Of a stretch of 64,000 nt of DNA, positions 37,501 through 48,000 are shown piece after piece. The notes beneath the pieces were generated by a model. It searched no databases, was not told the DNA's origin, and saw only the letters and a program-made list of their open reading frames with translations. The stretch spans positions 930,001-994,000 of the forward strand of contig NC_085081.1 in assembly GCF_963662255.1 (NCBI RefSeq), in the 5' to 3' direction. Every line of letters starts with the position of its first letter. Position 1 is the first letter of the stretch. The translations under genes were made by a program, and so were the position numbers. The DNA comes from Cinclus cinclus. Its lineage: Eukaryota; Chordata; Aves; Passeriformes; Cinclidae.

Positions 37501-40500
37501 CTGCAGGGCGGATGTGGGCGGGGAATTCCCCGGATTGGCGGAAGCGGCCCTGGGAGCACTGGGAGAACTGGCGGAGAACTGCGGGTAACTGGTTTATACT
37601 GGTTTGTACCGGGAGGGGTTTGGGGTTACTGGTTTATATTGGTCTGTACTGATTTATATTGGTCCATACTGGTTTATTCTCGGTTATACTGGTTTATACT
37701 GGTTTACACTGGTTCCCAGTGCTGCTCTCCTGCCCTACCTGGAGCCTGTCCTGGCGGCCGTCGTGGATCTCACCCAGGTGAGCCCATCCCAGTTCATCCC
37801 AGTATAGACCAGTAACTCCCACTTCCCTTTCCGGTCTCCACCCAGTCCATCCCAGTATAAACCAGTAACTCCCGGTGTGTCCCAGTTCCCCCTGTGCCAG
37901 GTCAGAGGTGCCGCCTACGAGGCCTTGGGGAGTCTGTGCTGCTGTGGGAGGGGCCAGGAACCCCAAACTGGTGAGACTGGTTTATACTGGGAGGGACTAG
38001 GAGAGGACTGGGACAAGAATGGGAGGGACTGGTTTATACTGGGGTGGAGCGGGATGGAATGGGATGGAACTGGGAGAGTCTGGAATAGGATTGAGCCATA
38101 CTGGTTTATACTGGGAGGTCACGGACTTAGACTGGGGGGTTACTGGGGGGGAACAGATTTGAACTGGGAGGGTCACAGAGACAGACTGGGAGGGCAGTGG
38201 GAGTTACTGGGATGAACTGGGAGGGACTTAAAGTGGTCTGCACTCGCTCATACTTGTCCATACTGGTTTGTACTGGCTTGTACTGGTCTATACTGGTTTG
38301 TGGTGGTTTGTACTGGTCTATACTGGTTTGTACTGGTCCGTATTGGTCCATGCTGGTTTATACTGGTTTGTGCTGGTCTATGCTGATTTATACTTGTTTA
38401 TACCGGTCCACACTGGTTTATACTGGCCCATACTGGTCTACACTATTCCATACTGGTCCATACTGGTTTATACTGGTTTCTCTCACAGCTCCCACCCCCG
38501 CCCAGCAGGGGGCGTTGCAGGCGCTACTCTCAGCCCTGGGGGCGGAGCCGGAAGTGGGCGGAGCTTTGTCCGCTGTGGACGGGGTAGGGCGGATCCTGCA
38601 TGGGCCAGGCCACACCCCAAAGGAATGGCTGGAGCCCATTGGAGGAGCTTTGTGTGACGTCATCGCCCGAAAGGTCAGGGGGCGGGGCTTCAGGGGACAC
38701 AAAATGGCGGCTGGGAGAGGAAGTGGGTGGGGCTTAACAGCACAAAATGGCAGCTGGGACAGGAGGTGGGTGGGGCTTAACAGCACAAAATGGCGGCTGG
38801 GACAGGAAGTGGGTGGGGCTTAACAGCACAAAATGGCGGCTGGGACAGGAGGTGGGTGGGGTTTAACAGCACAAAATGGCGGCTGGGACAGGAAGTGGGT
38901 GGGGCTTAACAGCACAAAATGGCGGCTGGGACAGGAGGTGGGTGGGGTTTAACAGCACAAAATGGCGGCTGGGACAGGAAGTGGGTGGGGCTTAACAGCA
39001 CAAAATGGCGGCTGGGACAGGAGGTGGGTGGGGTTTAACAAATGGGAGTGGTTTAGTTAATGATATGGGCGTGGTTTAGGTCGGGTTTAACCAATGGACT
39101 GTGGCCTTAGGGGGGTGTGGGCGTGGTTCAGCGGTGGGCGTGGCCTGATCCACCCCTCCCCCCCTTTCCAGATCACCTGCCTGCGATCCCGGAGGAAGCA
39201 CGAGGACGGGGATGAGGTGGGGGAGGGGCAACCAGCTCATCCCAGTTTGTCCCAATTCAGCCCAGTTCCCCTCCCAGTCCCTCCTTGTTCATTCCAGTTT
39301 CCTCCCAGTTTGCCCCAGATCATCCCAGTAACCCAATATCACGTTCCTAGTCCATCCCAGTCCACTCCAGTTCATCCCAATCACCTCCCAGTTCCCCATT
39401 AGTCCATCCCAGTTCCCCCTCATTTTTCTCCCAGTCCCTCCCAGTTCCCTCCCAGTACCTCCCAATCCGTCCCAGTCCCATCCCAGTTCCCTCCCAGTTC
39501 ACCCAATTCATCCCAGTTTGCCTGAGTAAATCCCAGTTCATCCCAGTAACGCCGAATCACTTTCCCAGTCCATCCCAGTCCCTCCCAATTCTCTCCCAGT
39601 TCATCCCACTCCTTGCAATCCTCTCCCAGTCCCTCCCAGTAACCGCCCTGCCCCCCCAGACCTCCCAACACTCCGAACTCCGCGAAGCCGCCTCCGATTT
39701 GCTGCCGGAACTGGGCGCGGCCATGGCCCGGGTGGGCGTGGCCGAAACAGGAAGTGATCTCACCGAATCCAGAAGGGGCGTGGCTTTTCCGCCACACCTC
39801 TTCCGCCGCATCCTCCCTTCCCTATTGGCTGCCCTGGCTGACCCCGCCCACCCGGGGGCGCGCTCTTGGGCAGCCGCCGTGATTGGTCAGGTCGGCCACG
39901 CCCTTGGGCCTCAGGCCACGCCCTTTCTGCCAGATTTAAGCCCGGCTTTACGATTGGCCGCCGGCGACGCCGACACCGAGGTCAGAGCCAACGTCTTCTA
40001 CGCCATTGGTCGGCTCGGCGAGGCCCTGGGACACGCCCACCCTGAGTATCCACCAATCAGCATGAGAGGGGAGGGATTTAGGAGTTAAACCACTCCCAGC
40101 CTCCTGAAACCCCGCCCCTTTTAGTTAGGCCATGCCTACAACTCTATAAAAATATTGAAGCCCAGTTTAGCAGCCCTAAGCCCCGCCCACATCCCCATAA
40201 AAGGCTGAGACCACGCCCCTGTCATTTGAGACCCACCCACAACCCATAAAAGGTCATAGACCCCGCCCACAACCCCATAAAAGCCCAGACCACGCCCACA
40301 TCACTTAAGCCCCTCCTATTCCACTTGAGCCCCACCCACAATCCATTAAAGGTCACAGACCCCACCCCATTCCCATATAAGGTAACAAACTCCTCCCTCT
40401 CATTAAGCCCCGCCCCATTGTTTTTTTCCTTAATTGGTCTCCAGGGGGGCGTGGCCGGGGGCGGAGCTTTGCTGCCAAGCCCTCATGGATGGGAGGGAGG

Positions 40501-43500
40501 GCCCGGGGAGGGTCCGGGACAACGTACTGGGAGCACTGGTGCGCCAACAGGGGGCGCCCTTGGAGCAGGTACGGATACTGGTTTGTACTGGGAGGGACTG
40601 GGATGGGGCTGGGAGGGAACTGGGAGGGACTGGGATGGACTGGGAGAGAAATGGGAGAGAACTGGGAGGGACTGGGATGGACTCGGATGGACTGGGAGGG
40701 AACTGGGCTGGACTGGGATGGGGATGAGAGGGGACTGGGATGGACTGGGACGGACTGGGATGGGGCTGGAACTGGGATGGACTGGCAGGGAACCGGGAGA
40801 GAACTGGGAGGGACTGGGATGCACTTGGAGGGAACTGGGATGGACTGGGAGGGAGCTGGGCCATACTGGTTTGAAGTGGGATGTGCTAGGAATTCCTTGG
40901 TGGGGTTACTGGGCCGTAATGGGATGAACTGGGAAAGGGCATTGAGAAACTGCACTGGTCCATACTGGTCTGTGCTGGTTTATACTGGTTTATACTGGTT
41001 CATACTGGTCTGTGCTGGTTTATACTGGTTTATACTGGTTCATACTGGTCTGTGCTGGTTTATGCTGGTTTATACTGTTTTATACTGGTTCATACTGGTC
41101 TGTGCTGGTTTATACTGGTTTATACCGGTCCATACTGGTTCATACTGGTCTGTGCTGGTTTATACTGGTTTATACCGGCCCATACTGGTTCATAGTGGTC
41201 CATATTGGTTTATACTGGTCCATACTGGTCCTTACTGGTCAGGTTCTCCCTCTCCTGCTGGGGGCGCTGCCGATCACCGAGGATCTCGAGGAGGAGGAGC
41301 CAGTGCTGAACTTCCTGTTGGGGGCGGGGCCAGAGCGGGTGAGCCCCAAAATTCACCCAAAAATCACCGAAAATTCACCCAAAATTCACCCAAAAATCAC
41401 CCAAAATTCACCTGAAAATCATCCAAAAATCACCCAAAAATCACCAAAAAATCACCCAAAATTCATCCAAAAATCACCCAAAAATCACTAAAATAGCACC
41501 AAAAATTCACCCAAAAATCACCCAAAAATCACCCAAAATTCACCCAAAAATCACCCAAAGTTCCCCCAAAATTCACCCAAAAGTCACCCAAAATTCACCT
41601 GAAAATCATCCAAAAATCACCAAAAAATCACCCAAAATTCACACCAAAAATCACCCAAAATTCACCTAAAAATGACCCAAAATTCACCCAAAAATCACCT
41701 AAAATTCACCCAAAAATGACCCAAAATTCACCCAAAAATCATCCAAAAATCACCAAAAAAATCACCAAAAATTCACCCAAAAATAACCCAAAAATCACCC
41801 AAAACTGACCCAAAATTCACCCAAAAGTCACCCAAAAATCATCCAAAATTCGCCCAAAAATCACCCAAACTTCGCCCAAAAATCACCCAAAAATCTCCCA
41901 AAATTTCCTCGGTCTCTCCCGAATTTCCCCCGAATTCCCAAATTTTCCCAAAATCTCTGGAATTTCACCCAAAATTCCCTCCCCAGCTCCTCCCCCACTC
42001 GGCCGAGCTCGCGCGCGGCGTCGGCCCCGCCCTGGCCCAGGAACGGCTGAACCCCGGTGAGAGAAAATTTGGGGAAAATTTTGGGATATTTGGGTATTTT
42101 GGGGAATTTTGGGGCAATTTTGGGGAATTTTTAGGAATTTTTGGGAATTTTTCGGGGAATTTTTGGGGGAATTTTGGGCAAATTTGGGGATTTTTTGGGG
42201 GATTTTTGGATGAATTTTGGGAAAATATTTGGGATTTTTTTGGGAATTTTTGGATGAATTTTGGGAAAATTTTGGGGGAATTTTTGGATAAATTTTGGGG
42301 AATTTTAGGGGGAATTTTTGGGGGAATTTTGGGGAATTTTTGGGGAATTTTTGGATAAATTTTGGGGAATTTTACGGGGAATTTTGGGGAATTTTTTGGG
42401 AAATTTTGGGAATTTTTTGGGGGCAATTTTGGGGAATTTTTGGGGAATTTTTGGGGGAATTTTGGGCAAATTTTTGGGGAATTTTTGGAAAAATTTTGGG
42501 GAATTTTAGGGGGAATTGTGGGGAATTTTTGGGGGAATTTTGGGGAATTTTTGGGGGAATTTGGGGATTTTTTTGGGGAATTAGTGGGTGAATATTGGGA
42601 AAATTTTTGGGGAATTTTTGGAGGAATTTTAGGGAATTTTTGGGGAATTTAGGGCAAATTTGGTGATTTTTTTGGGAATTTTTGGATGAATTTTGGGAAA
42701 ATTTTTGGGAACTTTTGGGGAATTTGTGGATAAATTTTGGGGAATTTTAGGGGGAATTTTGGGGAATTGTTGGGGGAATTTTGGGGAATTTTTCAGGGAA
42801 TTTAGGGCAAATTTGGTGATATTTTTTTGGGGGAATTTTTGGATTAATTTTGGGAAAATTTGGGGAATTTTTGGGGAATTTTTGGATAAATTTTTGAGGA
42901 TTTTTTGGGAAACTTCCAGAGAATTTGGGTGAAAATTGGGGAAGTTTTGCATGAGTTTTTGGAGACTTTTGGGGAATTTTTGGATGAGTTTTGGGTGAAT
43001 TTTTGGGAATTTTTGGATAAATTTTGGAATTTTTGAGGAAATTATAGGGCAAATTGGAAAGTTTTTAGATAAATTTTGGGAAAATTTTGGGGAATTTTTT
43101 GGGGAATTTTTTGGGGAATTTTTGGATAAATTTTTGAGGATTTTTTTGGAAAATTTTCGGAGAATTTGGGCGAAAATTGGGGAAGTTTTGGGTGAATTTT
43201 TAGGAAATTTTGGGAAAATTTTGGGGAATTTTTGAGAATTTTTTGGGATATTTTTGGGGAATATGGGTGAAAATCGGGGAAATTTTGGGTAAATTTTTGG
43301 GGAATTTTGACGAAATTTGAGGGACTTTTGGAGGGGAATTTGGTGGGAAAATATGGGGGAATTTTGGGGAAATTGTGGGAACTTTTTTGGGGAAAAAAAC
43401 TTCCGAATTTTTTTTTGGGGGGAGACTTTTGGGGAATTTTGGCAAAACTTCTGAGGAATTTTGGGGAATTTTTGGGGGAAACTTTGGGGAAATTCGGGAA

Positions 43501-43780
43501 ATTTTTGGGGAATTTTTGGAAAATTTTGGGGAAATTTGGGAGGGAATTTAGGAAAATCTTGGGATTTTTAAAAAATTTCCTCTTTTTTTTTTTTCATCAT
43601 TTCCGGGTTCCTCCCCTCTTGGCCCCGCCCCCTTCAGTTCTCAGCCAATCCCTGCTCGCCCTGCTCCGCCAGGTGGGTGGGGCAAATCCACAGCACTTCC
43701 GGATGGGCGTGGCCTCCCTGGACCCCGCCCATGCCGCCATTTTAACCCGGATGTTGGATGATGTCATCACCGACCAATAA
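19599..43780 (+). CDS. IPO4: Importin-4, nuclear import receptor; 24 exons seen, internal exons lost in a gap
   Basis: Importin-4 is a karyopherin-beta HEAT-repeat receptor that imports histones H3/H4 (with ASF1) and ribosomal proteins. Exons: 19599-19667, 19746-19832, 20747-20814, 21578-21619, 21799-21922, 23049-23219, 26147-26212, 28563-28656, 29900-29983, gap, 32581-32694, 34593-34685, 35393-35498, 36051-36156, 37332-37423, 37507-37584, 37720-37777, 37901-37970, 38489-38673, 39172-39216, 39660-40045, 40445-40568, 41243-41338, 41987-42056, 43638-43780. Phases agree throughout except exon 8. Diagnostic blocks are MAAPALEQLLTELLEPD, GVQPWLPQVIP..RSRELALSALHAL, the acidic loop HDDDEGEEPMEDD, ALLPYLEPV, VRGAAYEALGSLCC, EVRANVFYAIGRLGEALG and RVRDNVLGALVR. 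About 857 residues are covered against ~1080 in mammals. Roughly 200 residues of middle HEAT repeats are missing at the N-run 30209-30408. Confidence 0.93.
19833..20746. repeat. GGAATTTTGGGGATTTT repeat (IPO4 intron 2)
   Basis: Diffuse array. The right half has a ~30-bp unit GGTTCCCAGGT plus GGAATTTTGGG. The GTCC-type AG at 20746 ends it. Confidence 0.8.
20815..21577. repeat. GGGGGCGTGGTTT / CATTGGAATCAATGGGAGG repeat (IPO4 intron 3)
   Basis: About nine units of 35-60 bp with CCATTGGAATCAATGG, itself a near-palindrome, alternating with GGGCGTGG and GGGCGGAGCTT. The right part is the CArG-bearing repeat. Confidence 0.85.
21311..21482. promoter_or_regulatory. CArG-box cluster in IPO4 intron 3
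   Basis: Perfect CC(A/T)6GG sites occur at 21311 (CCATATATGG), 21364 (same), 21392 (CCATATTTGG) and 21473 (CCATATATGG), with degenerate copies between and after. They sit in a repeat of the form CCATATATGG-TAAAGGGGTGGGG. CArG is the SRF binding motif. The sites may only be a by-product of the repeat. Confidence 0.6.
21923..23048. repeat. CCCCAAAAAATCCCC repeat (IPO4 intron 5)
   Basis: Around 100 units of 9-12 bp (CCCCAAAAATC). Two blocks near 22305-22340 and 22665-22700 share AATAAATGCCCAATAAATGC, showing a higher-order duplication of about 360 bp. The same family recurs at 32700-34510. Confidence 0.9.
23220..26146. repeat. CACCCCAAAATTTGGGATTTTT minisatellite (IPO4 intron 6)
   Basis: About 120 units of 22-23 bp. 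A near-identical duplicated block of about 310 bp occurs at 23688-23990 and 24000-24170. AAAATTT and ATTTTT tracts alternate about 11 bp apart. Confidence 0.9.
26213..28562. repeat. GGGGAAAAATTGGGGG repeat (IPO4 intron 7)
   Basis: Very long purine-rich array of 10-13 bp units on the + strand, starting at the exon 7 donor. It has frequent G runs of 3-6 and becomes diverged after 27700. Confidence 0.9.
28563..28656 (+). CDS. IPO4: IPO4 exon 8, with frameshifts as assembled
   Basis: The exon is recognisable from its ends: VGADAW at the start and MVEFCLE before GAG|GTAAGA. It precedes VAGDECRSD of exon 9 and matches the DELLE..TPYL..FCLE block of importin-4. As written it cannot be read through. 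One base appears to be missing in a G run (TGG-AGG) and one in a T run (GAATTTTGG), and about six bases are missing around CACACCTTAAGCC, which leaves an in-frame TAA. Losses in homopolymers point to consensus error. True decay is possible, but exons on both sides are intact. Confidence 0.7.
28745..29815. repeat. ACCAGGTCTACCCATT minisatellite (IPO4 intron 8)
   Basis: About 20 copies of CAGGTCTACCC, mostly 40-65 bp apart. The core is the exact reverse complement of GGGTAGACCTG from 2775-3815. Confidence 0.9.
29984..30208. repeat. GGGACTGGGAGGGA repeat (IPO4 intron 9) up to a gap
   Basis: Decamer-family array with a perfect 80-bp duplication just before the N-run, a likely cause of the assembly break. 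Confidence 0.85.
30209..30408. other. Assembly gap (200 N)
   Basis: Exactly 200 N, so probably a placeholder of unknown true size. The repeat families on the two sides differ, and IPO4 exons for roughly 200 residues are missing between exon 9 (29900-29983) and the next exon seen (32581). Confidence 0.95.
30409..32580. repeat. GGGGGAAAATTTGGGGAAAA repeat and homopolymers (IPO4 intron)
   Basis: Array of AAAATTTGGG units at 10-12 bp, with a long duplication (GAGAACYTGCGCAGTGATTTG at about 30886 and 31929). It ends in G, A and T homopolymers (32282-32580). No IPO4 exon found. Confidence 0.85.
32695..34592. repeat. CCCCAAAATATCCCCAAAAA repeat (IPO4 intron)
   Basis: 9-12 bp units of the same family as 21923-23048, with AATATCCCC variants. 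It gives long false ORFs on both strands. Confidence 0.9.
34686..35392. repeat. ACTGGGAGGGA then TACTGGTCCATACCGGTCCG arrays (IPO4 intron)
   Basis: The left part is the G-rich decamer family. From 35103 a clean 10-bp TACTGGTCCA/TACCGGTCCG array of about 28 units runs to the exon at 35393. Confidence 0.9.
35499..36050. repeat. CCCAGTTCATCCCAGTCCATC repeat (IPO4 intron)
   Basis: C-rich decamer family, ending directly in the acceptor of exon 36051-36156. Confidence 0.85.
36157..37331. repeat. TACTGGTTTA decamer array (IPO4 intron)
   Basis: The left 350 bp has three ~120-bp units (ACTGGTTTGGGGTGGGAAYG..). From 36530 a 10-bp TACTGGTTTA/TACTGGTCCA array of about 78 units has a higher-order copy of about 600 bp (36560 and 37165 share GTCCATAGTTGTGTATACTG). 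Confidence 0.9.
37585..38488. repeat. Decamer-family repeats in three short IPO4 introns
   Basis: Introns 37585-37719, 37778-37900 and 37971-38488 are filled with TACTGGTTTA, CCCAGTATAG or ACTGGGAGG units. 38240-38475 is a clean TACTGGTTTG/TACTGGTCTA array. Confidence 0.85.
38690..39045. repeat. 43-bp minisatellite with AAAATGGCGGC (IPO4 intron)
   Basis: Eight near-identical units of about 43 bp (AACAGCACAAAATGGCGGCT then GGGACAGGAAGTGGGTGGGG). The core AAAATGGCGGC fits the YY1 consensus and GGAAGTG resembles an ETS core. The array directly follows the donor of exon 38489-38673. Confidence 0.9.
39217..39659. repeat. CCCAGTCCATCCCAGTTC repeat (IPO4 intron)
   Basis: C-rich decamer family between exons 19 and 20, diverged. 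Confidence 0.8.
40046..40444. repeat. CCCCATAAAAGGCCCAGACCACGCCC repeat (IPO4 intron)
   Basis: Irregular ~35-bp units with CCACGCCC and CATAAAAGG, plus one CCATATAAGG CArG near 40373. Confidence 0.7.
40569..41242. repeat. ACTGGGATGG then TACTGGTTTA arrays (IPO4 intron)
   Basis: The left half is the G-rich decamer family. From 40955 a 10-bp TACTGGTTCATACTGGTCTG array carries a 60-bp higher-order unit repeated four times. Confidence 0.9.
41339..41986. repeat. ACCCAAAAATCACCCAAAATTC repeat (IPO4 intron)
   Basis: 10-11 bp units of the same family as 12640-13800. Confidence 0.9.
42057..43637. repeat. GGGGAATTTTTGGGGGAATTTT repeat (last IPO4 intron)
   Basis: 10-13 bp units with regular AATTTT tracts, including higher-order copies carrying GGATAAATTTTGGGGAATTT. 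It ends near the final exon. Confidence 0.9.
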
Positions 43781-43781
43781 A
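43776..43781 (+). promoter_or_regulatory. IPO4: IPO4 poly(A) signal overlapping the stop codon
   Basis: The last codons read GAC CAA TAA followed by AAGC, so AATAAA at 43776-43781 contains the TAA stop. If used, the 3' untranslated region would be only some 15-30 bases. I see no other AATAAA close downstream on this strand. Confidence 0.6.
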
Positions 43782-45041
43782 AGCTGATTATGATGAAAAA
43801 GAGGCGTGGCTTCTTTTGGTGGGGGCGGGGCTTAGAAAATTTCCTGGAATTGACCAAAAATTCCTGAAAATTTCCGGGATTTCTGGGGTGGGGATTTTTA
43901 CAAATTTCTGGAAATTCCCAAAACAAAGAATTTCCTAAATTTGTTTTCCCAAAATTTGCCGAAATTGAAGAAAAAAATTTTAACCAAATAAGCAAAAAAA
44001 TTTGGTTAAAATTTCAGATCAATTCCTGCAGGTTTTTTTTTCCAAGTTTTGGTTCCAATTTTTTTGGAAAACTCATCCCAAATTTTAGTCCAAGGAAGTT
44101 TCTGGAAAGATGGAGGGGAAGTTTTCCCCAAAAAATTCTTGGAGTTTTTAATACATTTAATAAATTGTACCCAAAAATTTGCTCGAAGTTCCCCAATTTC
44201 CGGCCCAAAAATTTGGCGAATTCCCAAATTCCAGCCAAAATCCCAAAAATTATCCAAATCTGCCAAAAATTCCAAAAAAATTCCCAAATTCCAATCCAAA
44301 GTCTCCAAATTCCACCCCAAAGTCCCAAATTCCACCCTAAACCTTCAAAATCTCCCAAAAAATCCCCAAATTTCAACCCAAATTCCATAAAAATTCTTCA
44401 ACCAAAAATCCCCAAAATTCACCAAAAAAGTTCCCACAAATTCCACCCAAACACCCCCAAAAAATTCCCAAATTCTCCAAATTTTTCTGAAATCTGCCCA
44501 GAATTTAAAAAAATTCCCTAAAAAATCTCAGACATCCCCCCAAAATTCCCAAATTCCACCCAAAACTCCAAAAATTCTTTTGTTCCTCCCAAAATTCCCC
44601 ACCCAAAAAAAAGAAAATCTTCCAAATTCCCCCAAAAAACGCCATTCCCCAGAATTTCCTGAATTCCCCAAAAACACCAAAAAATTCTCCACACTTCCCA
44701 AAAATTCCCCTAAAAAAAAATCCCAAAATCCCCCCAGAATTCAACAAAATTCCCCAAAATTTTCCCAAATTAACCCCAAGCCCCCCCCCAAAATTGAACC
44801 CAAAAGTCCCAAATTCCGCCCGAAATTCCTCAAATTCCGCTCCAAGTTCCCCAAAATTTCCCAAAAATCCTCAAATTCCGTCCGAATTCCGAACAAAAAA
44901 TTCACAAATTCCATCCGAGACTCCGAAAATCCTTTAATTCAACCCAAAAATTCCCCAAATTCTCCAAACTCCCCCCCCCCCCCCCCCAAACTCCCCCCCC
45001 GGAAACTTCCAGAATTCCATATAAGGCAATGTGGGCGTGGC
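43782..45041. repeat. IPO4-REC8 convergent intergenic region
   Basis: It holds the 3' flanks of both genes. It is filled with diverged CCCCAAAATTCCC units from about 44200 and has a C run near 44970-44987. No clear REC8 AATAAA was found on the minus strand; ATTAAA variants occur near 44150. Confidence 0.6.
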
Positions 45042-48000
45042 TTAGCGGCGCTCTGGGCGGAGCTGGATCTTGATTGGTCCGAAGGGCTGGGGTTGCTCCA
45101 GCCGCAACCAATGGGAGGCGCAGAGCTCTGGGGGAGGGGGAAAGGGTGGGTGGGGCTTATGTGGGAGGAAGTAGGCGTGGCCTAAAGACGAACCGGAAGT
45201 GGGTGGGGCTTAAAGCGGAAATGGAGGGAGTGGGTGGGGCTTTAAACCGGATACAGGCAGGCGTTTATTAGGAAAGGATGTGGGCGGGGCTTAGCGAGAA
45301 AGGAAGTGGGCGGGACAGAGAGGGAATAGAGAAGTGGGCGGTGCTTGAACAGGAAGTGGGCAATGCTGAAGTATTAGCAGGGAAAGTGGGCGGGGCTTTA
45401 CCAGGAAATGAGAAATTGGGCAGGGCTTAAAGAGGAAGGGAGGATGTGGGCGGGGACTCAAGGGGTGGAGCCTAAAGTGGACATAAAACTCAGTAATTGG
45501 GTGGGGCTTAAAGCTGAATAATTAAATGGGTGGGGCTTAAAGTGGGTGTGGATTAAGGGGTGGGGTCTAAAGTGGGTGGGGCTTAATACTAAATTGTTGG
45601 GGTAGAGCCTAAAGTGGGCGTGGTTCAGCTATAAGGGGGCGTGGCCAAGGCTCACCCAGGCACAGAGCGAAGGTTTTGGCCACCAGTGGGCGGGGCCAGT
45701 CCGGGGCCATGATGGCGCCAAGCTCCGCCCCCTCCGGGGCTCGGGCGTGGTCCAGGAGCAGCCTTGGTGGGGGAGGGGAAAGAGGAAAAAATTCTAAAAA
45801 AATTATCCCAAAATTCCAAACCAAATCCGTCCCAAATCCTCGAAAAATTCACCCCAGATTTCAAACAAAAAAAAAAAAAAGGAAAATCACCCGAATTTCA
45901 CCAAAAAATCCAACCCAAATTCCCAAAAAATTCCTCTCATTCCACAAATTCATCACCAAAAAAAAAAAAAAAAAAAAATCCACCCAAAATTGCCAAAAAA
46001 AAAATTCAACACAAATTCCCAAAAAAATTCAACCCGAATTCCCAAAATTCCTGTAATTTCAAACTTCCCAACGTTTCACCCAAAAATCCCTAAAATTTCC
46101 CCCACAACTTAAAAAAATTCCTGATCCCATAGACCTCCAAAAATTCCCAAAATTTCTCAAACTTTCCCTTAGAATTTGCAAATTCTTTCCCAAAATTCCT
46201 CACGTTTCACAAACTTCCCCGAGTTTCCCACAGAATCCCTGAAATTTCTCGGATTTCCCCCAAAATTCCCGAACTTTTTCTGTAAAATTCCCGGAATTCC
46301 GGGTCCCACCTCCTGATGTCGATCACCGGCGTCTCCGGAATTTCCGGGAGGGCCTCGGGGGGCGGGGCCGGAAGTGGTGGGACACTGAGAGAAGAGCAGT
46401 CATGACGTCATTGACCCACGCCCACTCACGACACTACTTCCGGCTTAATATGGGGCCACTTCCTCTTCCAAAACTACCACTTCCCCTTTAACGCCCACCC
46501 ACTTCCGGTGTAGCAACTTTTATTCCCTGCATTTGTCTCCAGAATCACTTCCTGCACAACCACCACTCACTTCCGGTTTAACGGCCACTCACTTCCGGTT
46601 TACAGACTATTCACTTCCGGTTTAAAGACTACTTACTTCCGGTTTAACGGCCACTCACTTCCGGTTTAAAGACTAGCCACTTCCGGTTTAACGACCACTC
46701 ACTTCCGGTTTAGAGACTACTAATTTCCGGTTTAACGACCACTCACTTCCTGTGCAAGCACAACTCACTTCCTGTGTACTCCATTTGCTTCCGGTGGGAA
46801 TCCGCGCCCACTTCCGGTCACCACGGGCGCCATTTTCCCCCCCCCCGATCTTTCCCGGCTTTTTCCTTTTAATTTTAACCCAAAATTCCCCAAATTTCCC
46901 CCCAAATTTCGGCAATTCTGATAAATTCCCCGGATTTTTTTCCCGCCCACCAACTCCCGGCCTTGACCCCTCCCCTAATTCCACTTCCGCTTGTCTTGCG
47001 ACAACATCCGGTTGGCGCGCTGTCACTTCCGGTTTAGGCTCCGCCCCCACCTTGGCTCCTCCTCCAGCGGCTCCAGGGAAAGCTCTGGGGGGAGGGGGAG
47101 GGGCAAAATCAGCCCCAAAACTTCCAAAATTTCTCCCCCCAAAAAAATTCCGATTTTTTTCCCAAATTTTCCCCTCAAATTTCCCCGAATTTTTTTTTTT
47201 CCGATTTTTGCCCCAAAATTTTTTTTTCTCAAAATTCTTCCCGAAATTTTGCCGCGTTTTAACAAAAATTTCCCGTTCCCACCCCCCAAAATTTTTTATC
47301 TCCAAACTCCCCAAAAAAATTCCCAAAAAAACACCAAAAATCCCAAATTTTCCCCCAAATTTCCCCCCTGCAAAATTTCTCAGTTTTTACCCCCAAATTT
47401 TCCTTTTTCCCCCCATTTTTTTTATTTCAAATTCCCCAAAAATCCCCCAAATTGCCCAAGTTTTCCCAAAAAATCCCAAAATTTTCTAAATTTTCCCATA
47501 TACCCCAAAATCCCCAAAAAAACTTCCCAGAATTCCCTTTTCTCCCCAAAAAATTTTCCCAGTTTTTTCAACAAATTTTCCCAAAATCCCCAAAATTTTC
47601 CCAGTTTTTCCCCAACTTTTTCCCAAAATTCCAAAAAAATTCCCAAAATTTTCCTGATTTTTTTCCAATTTTCCCCCAATTCCCCCAACATTCCCAAAAT
47701 CTTCCCAAATTTTTCACAAATTCCCCCAAAATTCCCAAAATTTTCCCAATTTTCCCCAAATTTTTCCCAAAATCCCCCAAAAAATCCCCAAATTTCCCAA
47801 AACTTCCCAAAATTTACGCAAAATTCCCTGAAAATTCCCAAATGTTCTCCCAATCTCCCCCAAATTTTGTTTTTTTCCCCACTGATATTTTCCCAAAATC
47901 CCCAAAAAATTTCGCCAGAATTCCTCAAAATTTCCCAAAATTTCCAGAATTTTTTCCCAATTTTCCCATTTTTTTCCCCAATTTTTCTCCATTTTTTCCC

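Noticed and set aside
45609..45864. Minus strand ORF starting at an ATG in REC8 exon region as an independent small gene
   Set aside because: The in-phase segment with proper splice sites (45762-45656) is the kleisin winged-helix exon; the rest is intron.
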